From NCBI GenBank assembly GCA_937890535.1, contig CALBXK010000362.1:1-32637 (forward strand): a stretch of DNA of 32,637 nucleotides, written 5' to 3'. This document shows, one piece after another, positions 7,445 through 14,829 of the stretch (its first letter is position 1; each line of letters opens with the position of its first letter). Under the pieces are notes generated by a model. The model saw nothing but the letters and a program-made list of their open reading frames with translations, was not told where the DNA came from and did no database searches. Source of the stretch: an uncultured Spartobacteria bacterium. Its GTDB lineage: Bacteria; Verrucomicrobiota; Verrucomicrobiia; Chthoniobacterales; Terrimicrobiaceae. The position numbers were made by a program, and so were the translations under genes.

Positions 7445-8857
7445 GTGACGAACTACGATTTCATCATCATCGGAGGGGGAAGCGCCGGCTATGCCGCAGC
7501 TCGGACCGCCTCCGGCCTGGGCCTAAAAACTCTGGTCGTCGAAGGCGGAAAGGAAGTGGGCGGACTTTGCATCCTCCGGGGCTGCATGCCGAGCAAGACC
7601 CTCATCGAGTCGGCCAACCGATTTCTCACTTTGCGCCATGCCTCAGAATTCGGCCTACGCGCGGACGGGATCGGGTTCGACGGCCATGAGATTATTGCCC
7701 GCAAACGACGCCTTATCGGTGAATTCGCCGATTATCGACGCGAACAATTGGAAAATGGAAAATTCGATTTTCTGCGAGGAAGGGCTGTTTTTACGAGCTC
7801 CCACGCTATCACAGTGAAGCTCGAGGACGGATCGCAACGAGAACTGAAAGCCCGTTCCTTCCTCATCTCCACAGGATCGATCATTAGTTCGCCTCCGGTG
7901 CCCGGATTGAAGGAGGCGGAGTGCCTGACCAGCGACACCGTGCTCGATCTCGCCGAAATTCCAGAATCCATCATCGTACTGGGTGCCGGTCCCGTCGCCC
8001 TCGAAATGGCCCATTATTTCAACGGCCTGAATCGCCGCGTCACCGTCATCCAACGCAGCGGGCAATTGCTCAAGGGCGTTGACGAGGATGTCGCCGAGGC
8101 GGTTGAAATGGCCTTTCGCAAGCGCGGGATGGAGATTTTCACTTCAACCAAAATTCTACGCCTGGAGAAAGAGGGCGAATCCCGAAGGGTAATTTTCGAA
8201 CACGAGGGGGGAGAGAAAAAAATCGAGGCGGCCGCCATTCTCAACGGTCTGGGCCGCCAACCGAATTCGGCGAACCTCGGCCTCGACCAAGCCGGAATCA
8301 AATTCGACGGCGGGGCCGTGAAGGTCAACCTCCACCAACAAACCACCCTTCCCCATATCTTTGCCGCCGGCGATTGCTCCGGGCCCTTCGAGGTTGTTCA
8401 TATCGCCGTCGAACAGGGCGAACTGGCCGCCCGCAATGCGGCCCGAATCTTGAGCGGCAAAGAAACCCCTCCTTTGGACAGCATGGACTATCGGCTCAAG
8501 CTCTACGCAGTCTTCACCGAGCCCCAAGTCGCTGCCGTGGGGCTCTCCGAAGCCGAAGCGAGGGAGAAGGGATATAAAATTCTCACCGCCAGCTATCCCT
8601 TCAACGACCACGGCAAGTCCTTGGTCATGAATGAGACCGACGGCTTCGTCAAACTCATCGTCGAGGCCGCCACCCGCGAGATCCTGGGTGCCTCGGTGGT
8701 CGGGCCCCATGCCTCCGATCTCATTCACGAAGTGGTGGTCGCGATGCGCTTCCGGGCCACCGCCGGTCAATTCGCGTCCGTTCCCCACTATCACCCCACC
8801 CTCAGCGAGATCTGGACCTACCCGGCGGAGGAATTGGCGGAGCTTGGAAAATTATGA
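7445..8857 (+). CDS. FAD-dependent pyridine nucleotide-disulfide oxidoreductase, dihydrolipoamide dehydrogenase-like
   Basis: A 470-residue class I flavoprotein disulfide reductase. It has an FAD-binding GGGSAG (residues 10-15), the redox-active pair Cys42 and Cys47 in GLCILRGCMPSK, an NAD(P)-binding VLGAGPVALEMA (about 178-189), a second FAD motif AAGDCSG, and the C-terminal HPTLSE catalytic dyad (His450, Glu455). These motifs fit dihydrolipoamide dehydrogenase, mercuric reductase or a related reductase. No lipoyl-enzyme or mer genes are nearby, so the exact substrate is unknown. The start is GTG, 5 bases after the upstream stop; GGAGG lies at 7427-7431, a rather long 13-base spacing. Confidence 0.87.
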   Translation: MTNYDFIIIGGGSAGYAAARTASGLGLKTLVVEGGKEVGGLCILRGCMPSKTLIESANRFLTLRHASEFGLRADGIGFDGHEIIARKRRLIGEFADYRREQLENGKFDFLRGRAVFTSSHAITVKLEDGSQRELKARSFLISTGSIISSPPVPGLKEAECLTSDTVLDLAEIPESIIVLGAGPVALEMAHYFNGLNRRVTVIQRSGQLLKGVDEDVAEAVEMAFRKRGMEIFTSTKILRLEKEGESRRVIFEHEGGEKKIEAAAILNGLGRQPNSANLGLDQAGIKFDGGAVKVNLHQQTTLPHIFAAGDCSGPFEVVHIAVEQGELAARNAARILSGKETPPLDSMDYRLKLYAVFTEPQVAAVGLSEAEAREKGYKILTASYPFNDHGKSLVMNETDGFVKLIVEAATREILGASVVGPHASDLIHEVVVAMRFRATAGQFASVPHYHPTLSEIWTYPAEELAELGKL

Positions 8858-9123
8858 GCCGACCTTAGGGAGACAACCGGAGCGAAGCGCAGATAGCCGG
8901 AGGCAAACTGTCGGGAGCAATTCTGACAGCCCGAAGGCGAATCAAATAGGAATGAGGAAGTAAGAAGTGGGCCGCTTCGCGACCGAGTGCCGCCTTCGGC
9001 GGGACGCTGGGGATGGATCTCCACCACAGGAGGTTCGCCAGCACTCTCCCAGCCCAATTTGCCCGGAAGACAGCATTGACCTGAGCGCAGGACGATACTA
9101 TCCTAAACATCCACCAAAATTTT
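8858..9123. other. Intergenic region between flavoprotein and bactofilin genes
   Basis: No gene is convincing. It has two weak hairpins: CTGTC (8908-8912) with GACAG (8925-8929), and CCGCC-TTC-GGCGG near 8990-9002. Neither has a T-run. The middle reads like eroded repeat sequence. The distal part carries a promoter candidate for the bactofilin genes. Confidence 0.5.
9076..9104 (+). promoter_or_regulatory. Candidate sigma-70-type promoter for the bactofilin pair
   Basis: TTGACC (9076-9081) and TATCCT (9099-9104) are separated by 17 bases and lie 20 bases before the bactofilin start codon. Both boxes fit the vegetative consensus only partly. The position and spacing are the main support. Confidence 0.4.
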
Positions 9124-9576
9124 ATGAATCTCAACAATCTGACCAGCGGCCTCTCCTCCGACACTTCAGCCTCTTCTTCCAAAAACGTCCTCGCCAATGA
9201 CGTGGTGGTGAAGGGAACGATCAAATTTGAAAACGAGTTAATTTTCGACGGTAAGGTCGAAGGCGAAATCGTCTCGGATGCGGGAGCTCTCACCCTCGGG
9301 AAGAATGCCGATGTGAACGGCGAAGTGCTGACCAAATCCGTCGTCGTCCATGGCAACGTCACCGGAAACATCACGGTCTCGGAACGCTGTGAGCTCAAGG
9401 CCAGTTCCCAGCTCAATGGTGACCTCAAGGCCATGCGGATTGTTATCGAGGAAGGGGCCACCTTCATCGGCAAGTCCGAAGTGACGCCAAACAAAGCCCC
9501 AAGCAAACCCTCCGAGCGTTCGATCACGCCCTCGACCTCGACTTCCAAACCCCAGTCCGCATCCGTGGCGGCCTGA
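9124..9576 (+). CDS. Bactofilin (polymer-forming cytoskeletal protein)
   Basis: A 150-residue bactofilin. The central beta-helical domain (about residues 20-115) shows the repeating hydrophobic-glycine pattern, with VVVKGTIKFENELIFDGKVEGEI, KNADVNGEV and VVVHGNVTGNI. It is flanked by a short disordered N-terminus and a Ser/Thr/Lys/Pro-rich C-terminal tail (about 118-150). Bactofilins form non-nucleotide filaments on the inner membrane and recruit cell wall enzymes for local shape tasks such as stalk or curvature formation. The start at 9124 lacks a Shine-Dalgarno sequence. The zinc-ribbon bactofilin follows after 8 bases, so the pair should be co-transcribed and may co-polymerise. Position next to the dcw cluster fits a role in cell shape or division. 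Confidence 0.9.
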   Translation: MNLNNLTSGLSSDTSASSSKNVLANDVVVKGTIKFENELIFDGKVEGEIVSDAGALTLGKNADVNGEVLTKSVVVHGNVTGNITVSERCELKASSQLNGDLKAMRIVIEEGATFIGKSEVTPNKAPSKPSERSITPSTSTSKPQSASVAA

Positions 9577-9584
9577 TTCCCTTC

Positions 9585-10361
9585 ATGCCGGACGCTCCCT
9601 GCAAGGTACCGTCTCATTGCCCCCACTGCGGATCCGTCCAGCAAGAGTCGCCGCACCTCATCTCGACGTTTTGTCGCGCCTGCGGCAACCACTACAAGGT
9701 CAGTGCCCCCGTCCCGCCAACCAAGCCGGAAGAGGGAATTATTGGACGCGCGGTCCGGAAGATCACTGAGCGGCCACCGAGGGAAATCAATTGTCATCAC
9801 TGTCGGCACAGCCACTCGGTATCCGGCCACGCGAAGAGCACGATCTGTCCCGGGTGCAATAAGAGCATCCAACTCGAAAATCTGACATTTTCGTCCCATG
9901 CCTCCCGGCCCGTGGATACGCGGGGAAAATTGACAGTGGAGTCAGGGGCGAGCCTCACCTGCGCTCACATAATCTGCGGGGAGGGATTGATCCGTGGAAA
10001 AATCAATGGTGTCATATTCTGCGAAGGGACTTTGCGTCTGGCGTGTCAGGAGAATTTTTCCAGCGCCATCACATCGAAAACCCTGATCATCGAAAAAGGA
10101 GCTCTGGTGGATCTTGCGCAGCCGGCTCAGGTCGTTGACCTGGTGGTGCAGGGTCACGCCCGGGGCCACTTTACCAGCACGGGAACAGTTCGCATCCCCA
10201 AACATGGCATTTTAGAAGGACGCCTCACCGCCCGCTCAGTCATCGTGGATCGCGGAGGCGTTTTGCTGGCTGAAAGCAGCATCCGCCCGGACCAGAAGGA
10301 TTTACCACCTTCAGGAACAGATCTTCCAGTTTTCCAAACAATGACGCCGCAGCCCGCTTAG
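9585..10361 (+). CDS. Bactofilin-domain protein with two N-terminal zinc-ribbon motifs
   Basis: A 258-residue protein. Two CxxC...CxxC sets suggest two zinc ribbons, one with Cys12, Cys15, Cys30 and Cys33 and one with Cys70, Cys73, Cys88 and Cys91. From about residue 108 to 240 follows a bactofilin-like beta-helix: GKLTVESGASLTC, GLIRGKINGVIFCEG, VVQGHARGHF and HGILEGRLTARSVIVDRGG. The C-terminus is short and polar. The pairing of zinc ribbons with a bactofilin domain suggests a filament component or adaptor that uses the ribbons to contact protein or nucleic acid partners; this is inference. The gene is 8 bases after the first bactofilin and ends 11 bases from the convergent ftsZ stop. Confidence 0.82.
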   Translation: MPDAPCKVPSHCPHCGSVQQESPHLISTFCRACGNHYKVSAPVPPTKPEEGIIGRAVRKITERPPREINCHHCRHSHSVSGHAKSTICPGCNKSIQLENLTFSSHASRPVDTRGKLTVESGASLTCAHIICGEGLIRGKINGVIFCEGTLRLACQENFSSAITSKTLIIEKGALVDLAQPAQVVDLVVQGHARGHFTSTGTVRIPKHGILEGRLTARSVIVDRGGVLLAESSIRPDQKDLPPSGTDLPVFQTMTPQPA

Positions 10362-10372
10362 CCTAAAAAAAA

Positions 10373-11707
10373 TTAAGGTTTATTTCCCCGCATACGCAGA
10401 AAGGTGGGAACGTCAAGGTCCTCGCCCTCCACGATGGTGGGTTCGCTCTTTTCGAAGCGTCCCCGGGCCACAGATTCAAACTGAAGAGTTTCCTGTTTCG
10501 ATTTTGGAGCCGGCTTGGTTCGGGGACGGGGCTTGGCGTCGACGGACGGTGACCGGACCGGCGCGACCGGACGATTGTCCGGTTCACTGGGTTCGGGAAA
10601 GAGAGGCTTCGGCTCCTCCCCGGATGGGGGCGCTGTCTCCTCGATCGGGAGAGGTCGGGGTTTCCGCTTCGGTTCGGATGCGGGTGCGATTTGTGTCGAT
10701 GGCTCCGTTGAACGCCGGGGCGTCGCCACCGGATCCCCTCCGGCTTCGCGGTCATAATTGCCAAGAATTGTCACCTGAACCGGCGTCGACGGATCGGAGG
10801 CGGTGGTGACGCCGAGAAACACGTTTGCCGCATCGGCGACATGTTTCGTCACGCCGCGCATGATTGCCGCCACCTCGGCGAAGGCGAAGGAGGGCGGGCC
10901 GGAAAGGTGAACCACCACCGCATGGCTTTCGTTGAGCAGACGGCCCCGGTCCAACAACGGACTCTTCAACGCCACCTCCAGAGCCTCGTGGGCGCGATTG
11001 TCTCCTGTAGCCGTGCCTTGGCCAAAGAGCGCTCGGGAGGTCCCCCCTCCCAGGGCGGACAGCAGATCCGTAAGACCGACCGGCAGGGGAGCGCCTCCTC
11101 CCAGAATCCCCGCAAGAGAGGCGACGCACGACAAGAGGGTCGCATCTGCGGCGGCAAAAGTTTCCTCAATTCCTGATCGCGGACCCGCCAACTCCGCCAT
11201 GCGATCATTTTCAAAGTGAATCACGGCATCGGACTGCCGCCCCAGGGCTCCCAGTGCTTCCGCGGCCTGGGCATTGCGACGGCGGCCTTCAAAACTGAAG
11301 GGCGAAGTGAAGAGGCTGAACACCATCACCCCGGATTCCCGCGCCATCTCAGCCACTACCGGTGCGACGCCTGACGCGGTGCCTCCCCCGAGACCACCGC
11401 AGAGAAAAATAAGATCCACGTCCTTCATGAGATCGCGGATTTCACCGAGGGATTCCTGGGCCGCCTGATACCCGATCTCGGGATCTCCGCCGGCCCCCAG
11501 CCCACGGGTCACCTTGGGGCCCAGGGCCAACTTCTGCGTAACAACCGAGGACGTGAGGGATTGGGCATCCGTATTCATCACCACCACATCCGTGCCGGCG
11601 TCTCCGGACATCGCCAGCCGGTCAGCGAGGTGCACTCCGGCATTACCAATCCCCAGGATCCGAAGCCGAACCGTTGCGCTAGGGGAAGACCGTGGGTAAG
11701 AAATCAT
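10373..11707 (-). CDS. ftsZ: Cell division protein FtsZ, divergent
   Basis: Tubulin-like GTPase that forms the division ring. Numbering is from the ATG at 11707 (444 residues). The tubulin signature is GGGTASG (107-113), with NTDAQSL and GLGAGGDPE also present. The tail from about 325 is a Pro/Glu/Arg-rich linker ending in DVPTFLRMRG, a good match to the C-terminal peptide that binds FtsA. Several usually invariant residues differ: the glycine-rich T1 loop reads GIGNAGVH, the guanine-contacting Asn of T6 is Asp188, and in the T7 loop the Asn and first Asp are Pro209 and Gly211, with only Asp214 kept. A TTG at 11755 would add 16 residues and lies 5 bases after ftsA; neither start has a Shine-Dalgarno sequence. 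It is the last gene of the dcw cluster. Confidence 0.88.
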   Translation of the reverse strand: MISYPRSSPSATVRLRILGIGNAGVHLADRLAMSGDAGTDVVVMNTDAQSLTSSVVTQKLALGPKVTRGLGAGGDPEIGYQAAQESLGEIRDLMKDVDLIFLCGGLGGGTASGVAPVVAEMARESGVMVFSLFTSPFSFEGRRRNAQAAEALGALGRQSDAVIHFENDRMAELAGPRSGIEETFAAADATLLSCVASLAGILGGGAPLPVGLTDLLSALGGGTSRALFGQGTATGDNRAHEALEVALKSPLLDRGRLLNESHAVVVHLSGPPSFAFAEVAAIMRGVTKHVADAANVFLGVTTASDPSTPVQVTILGNYDREAGGDPVATPRRSTEPSTQIAPASEPKRKPRPLPIEETAPPSGEEPKPLFPEPSEPDNRPVAPVRSPSVDAKPRPRTKPAPKSKQETLQFESVARGRFEKSEPTIVEGEDLDVPTFLRMRGNKP

Positions 11708-11760
11708 GGGCGGTGAATGGGTTGAAGCGGGTTCTCGTCTAGTTTCATCATGCAATCGGG

Positions 11761-12981
11761 TTAATTTCTACGTCGAAAAAATCCACTAATTTTTTCGACC
11801 ACGCTGCCCACCAGGCCGGCTTCCTCCTCCTCCGCGCGCTGGGCCTGGGCAAATTTAATCAATCCTATGGCGGTGGAGTATTGGGGATTGTTCAAGACGG
11901 ATTTCGGACCGGAGACTCCCGCATCGCGGGTCAACGCCACCGGCAGATCAAAAACCGATTCGGCGACCTCTTGGATATCCCGCATGAGGCTGCACCCGCC
12001 CGTGAGCACGACGCCTGCCCCCAAAGCATGCGGCGAGATTTCTTTTTCAACCTGGCGGCGAATGAGTTCAAAAATCTCGCGCACCCGGGCATGGATGATG
12101 GTGTTGAGCATCTCCCGCTCGATTTCTTTGCCGGAGAACCCGGCATCATTTTTTAGGACGATCATCGCTCCCGGAGTGGCCGACCCAATTTTGGCGGACC
12201 CTTCCTCACATTTGAGGCGTTCGGCCCGGGTGAGAGGAATCCGGAGTCCCATGGAGATGTCGTTGCTGATGTGGTCTCCCCCGACGGCCAGCACTCCGGA
12301 GTGCCGCACCACCCCGCCTTCATAGACAATGTAGTCGGTAACCCCGCCGCCGATGTCGATAACGACGGCGCCAAGATCCTTCTGATGTTGGTCGAGGGCC
12401 GCCTGCGCCGAGGCCAGCGAATTCACCACCACCTCTTCAATCTCAATCCCGTTCTCGCGAATACTGCGCAGGGTATTTTGCAGGCGGGTCTTCACCCCAT
12501 GTACGATATGAAAATCCGCCTCCAGCTTACGGCCCATCAGGCCGACCGGATTGAGCACCCCGGCCTGCCCATCGACAAAATAATGTTGGATGATCGAGTG
12601 CAGGAAATGATTTTCCGAGGGGATGTTGACCTCACGGGCCTTGATCGCGACCTCATTAACATCCTCCTCGTCAATCTCGAAGCGATCCTCGGGAATGATG
12701 ATCTCTCCCCGGCTGTTGAAGCTGCGAATGTGTCCGCCGGTCACCGCCACAGAGACGCTGACAATCTCGGCGTCGCTATTGGTTTCAGCCTCAGCGAGAG
12801 CATCATGAACGCACTCGGTCGCAATCGCCAAATCGACAATCTCTCCTTTGCGCACGCCCCGCGAGGGCGCCATTCCGATTCCCAATATTCGCAAGGTTCC
12901 TTCGCGGCCACTTTCGCCCACCGCCGCACAGACCTTGGTGGTTCCCACCTCGACGCCCACAAATATATCCTGCTTTGCCAT
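11761..12981 (-). CDS. ftsA: Cell division protein FtsA
   Basis: Actin-like ATPase of 406 residues that anchors FtsZ filaments to the membrane. The phosphate-binding loops are VGVEVGTTKVCAAV (residues 8-21) and VVIDIGGGVTDY, and the adenosine region is GVVLTGGCSLM. The FtsA-specific 1C subdomain lies between about residues 85 and 165. The C-terminal segment GLVGSVVEKISGFFRRRN is an amphipathic helix suited to membrane targeting. The start codon directly follows the ftsQ stop (TAAATG), and ftsZ follows. All expected sequence features of a working FtsA are present. Confidence 0.95.
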   Translation of the reverse strand: MAKQDIFVGVEVGTTKVCAAVGESGREGTLRILGIGMAPSRGVRKGEIVDLAIATECVHDALAEAETNSDAEIVSVSVAVTGGHIRSFNSRGEIIIPEDRFEIDEEDVNEVAIKAREVNIPSENHFLHSIIQHYFVDGQAGVLNPVGLMGRKLEADFHIVHGVKTRLQNTLRSIRENGIEIEEVVVNSLASAQAALDQHQKDLGAVVIDIGGGVTDYIVYEGGVVRHSGVLAVGGDHISNDISMGLRIPLTRAERLKCEEGSAKIGSATPGAMIVLKNDAGFSGKEIEREMLNTIIHARVREIFELIRRQVEKEISPHALGAGVVLTGGCSLMRDIQEVAESVFDLPVALTRDAGVSGPKSVLNNPQYSTAIGLIKFAQAQRAEEEEAGLVGSVVEKISGFFRRRN

Positions 12982-13911
12982 TTAGTATTTTTTCTCCGCC
13001 CCGATTCCACCCGAGGGCACTGCCGCCACCACAAAAGTCACTGGCGTGTTCCGTTTCACCATGAGATTCACTGTATTGAGGGTTCGACCGGACTCATCGC
13101 AATGCACCAGCAGTTGTTGCAGGCGGTATAATTGCCCATCGAAGTCGTCGGTTCCAAAAAGAATGTGAGCATTATGGTCACTGACAACCTCAAGACAATA
13201 CCCCCGGGAGATATTAAGGGTCCTGATCCGCAATCGACCATTGGGATTCTTCGCCACCCTGTCGATCAACTCCAGAGCCAGCCGCAGATCCTCGCCAGGC
13301 AAAATGTCGCCGGCGCTGATGTTGTCACTCTGGACCCCATAAATGGCGGGAAGATGAAAATATTCCGGGAGGACATGTCTCGGACGCATGAGGAAACCTC
13401 CAGCATCGACCAGGAGCGATTTTTCCGAGGCCGAAGGATCCCCGGTTTCGCCATCTGGGGCCACCCAGGCGACCGGTTTGCGGGCGATGAGGGAAATCGA
13501 GAGTTGATCCGGCAGTTTCCGCTCGACGCAGACTGATTCGATCTGGGGAAACTCGAGAAGAGCCGCTTTCACCCGGCCGAGATCCACCGAAAATATATTG
13601 CCACCCTCATGGAGCCCGGTGGCGTCCAGAGCTTCTTCCCGCGTCAGGACGCGATCGAGGTCAAGCGTGATGAGACGCAGCGAATAGGCCGTATTTTCGA
13701 AAAAGAAGCGATCAAGAGCGGCACAGGAGCCAAAGAACAACGCCGCGCCCATAACGATGATCATGAAGAGGCTCCAAATCCAGCGGGCGACTTTTTCATG
13801 CCTTCGCCGACGAGCGGTGGACGAACGAATCCGCACGTCGAGCACATGGTCGCGGGACGAAGTCCGGCGGGCCCGACGATTGACTTTTCGAACTGTTCGA
13901 CGTGGAGGCAT
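12982..13911 (-). CDS. ftsQ: Cell division protein FtsQ/DivIB
   Basis: A bitopic divisome protein of 309 residues. An unusually basic cytoplasmic N-terminus (about residues 1-43, rich in Arg) precedes a single membrane segment (about 44-64). A POTRA-like region follows (about 78-146: ITLDLDRVLTREEALDATGL, then IESVCVERKLPDQLSISLIARKPVAWV), then the beta domain. FtsQ links the early ring to FtsL and the FtsW-FtsI synthase. It abuts ddl upstream and ftsA downstream, both as TAAATG. No separate ftsB is seen in the window. Confidence 0.9.
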   Translation of the reverse strand: MPPRRTVRKVNRRARRTSSRDHVLDVRIRSSTARRRRHEKVARWIWSLFMIIVMGAALFFGSCAALDRFFFENTAYSLRLITLDLDRVLTREEALDATGLHEGGNIFSVDLGRVKAALLEFPQIESVCVERKLPDQLSISLIARKPVAWVAPDGETGDPSASEKSLLVDAGGFLMRPRHVLPEYFHLPAIYGVQSDNISAGDILPGEDLRLALELIDRVAKNPNGRLRIRTLNISRGYCLEVVSDHNAHILFGTDDFDGQLYRLQQLLVHCDESGRTLNTVNLMVKRNTPVTFVVAAVPSGGIGAEKKY

Positions 13912-14829
13912 TTACTTATTTTTAGATCGTTGCAGGGAGATCGTGGCGATCCGCGCGCAAAGGGCAGGAAAATCCATTCCAACAACTGCCGCCGCCTTAG
14001 GAAGCAAGCTGGTTTCTGTCATTCCAGGAATGGTATTGATCTCCATGATATTTAAACGCCCATCCGGCGCGAGCAGAAGATCAACCCGCGAATAGATTTC
14101 GAGCCCGAGGGCGCGATGGGCCGCCAGCGAGGCTTCCTGGATGGTCCCGGTCAGCTCAGCACCGATCGCAGCCGGAACAAAATAGTCCGAGGCTCCCTTG
14201 GTGTACTTATGCTCGTAATCATAAAAGCCCTCGTGAGGGACAATCTCGACAATCGGGAGCGCCTCTCCGCCCAGAATCCCCACCGTGAGCTCCCGCCCGA
14301 CAAAAAATTCCTCCACCAACACCTGGTCTCCGAATTGGAAACAATCGGTGAGTGCGGACGTCAGTCCGGCCTGATCGCGAACGATGTGCACGCCAACACT
14401 GGAGCCCTGCAAGGGTGCCTTGACCACACAGGGCGGAGGGAAGCTGCAGGGATCGTTCACCCGCAGGACCTCCCATTTCGCGGTGGGGAGACCGACGGCC
14501 GCAAATCGTTCCTTGCTCAAAATTTTGTCAAAGGCAATCCGGCTTCCCTCGACGCCCTCGCCGGTGTAGGCGATTCCGCGGTCCTCGAGAATTTGTTGAA
14601 TCTGCCCATCTTCACCGAAGGTGCCATGAATCATATTGCAGGCCAGCTCGGTGTCGTCGGGAAGCCGGAAATCCGGCCCCTTCACGTCCACCTCAAGGAC
14701 GTCAGCGCCGCAAGCCCGCAAGGCTCCGGCCACGGCCACTCCTGAGCGTAAGGATACTTCGCGTTCGGTCCCAGGCCCTCCCATGAGCACCGCAATTTTA
14801 AGTCCGCCAATCGAAGGTTCCCCACTCAT
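13912..14829 (-). CDS. ddl: D-alanine--D-alanine ligase
   Basis: ATP-grasp ligase of 305 residues that joins two D-alanines for the UDP-MurNAc-pentapeptide. Motifs include LMGGPGTEREVSLRSG at the N-terminus, HGTFGEDG (68-75), KAPLQGSSVGVH for ATP binding, FYDYEHKY for the omega loop and MEINTIPGMTETSL for metal and substrate binding. The Tyr in the loop and the SSVG serines expected for a D-Ala (not D-lactate) enzyme appear intact. The start overlaps the murC-murB stop as ATGA, and GGGGGAGGA just upstream is a good ribosome site inside the preceding gene. Length is standard. Confidence 0.95.
   Translation of the reverse strand: MSGEPSIGGLKIAVLMGGPGTEREVSLRSGVAVAGALRACGADVLEVDVKGPDFRLPDDTELACNMIHGTFGEDGQIQQILEDRGIAYTGEGVEGSRIAFDKILSKERFAAVGLPTAKWEVLRVNDPCSFPPPCVVKAPLQGSSVGVHIVRDQAGLTSALTDCFQFGDQVLVEEFFVGRELTVGILGGEALPIVEIVPHEGFYDYEHKYTKGASDYFVPAAIGAELTGTIQEASLAAHRALGLEIYSRVDLLLAPDGRLNIMEINTIPGMTETSLLPKAAAVVGMDFPALCARIATISLQRSKNK

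Noticed and set aside
8865-9899. 344-codon minus-strand open frame across both bactofilin genes
   Set aside because: It lies antisense to two genes with clear domain patterns, and its translation has no recognisable motif.
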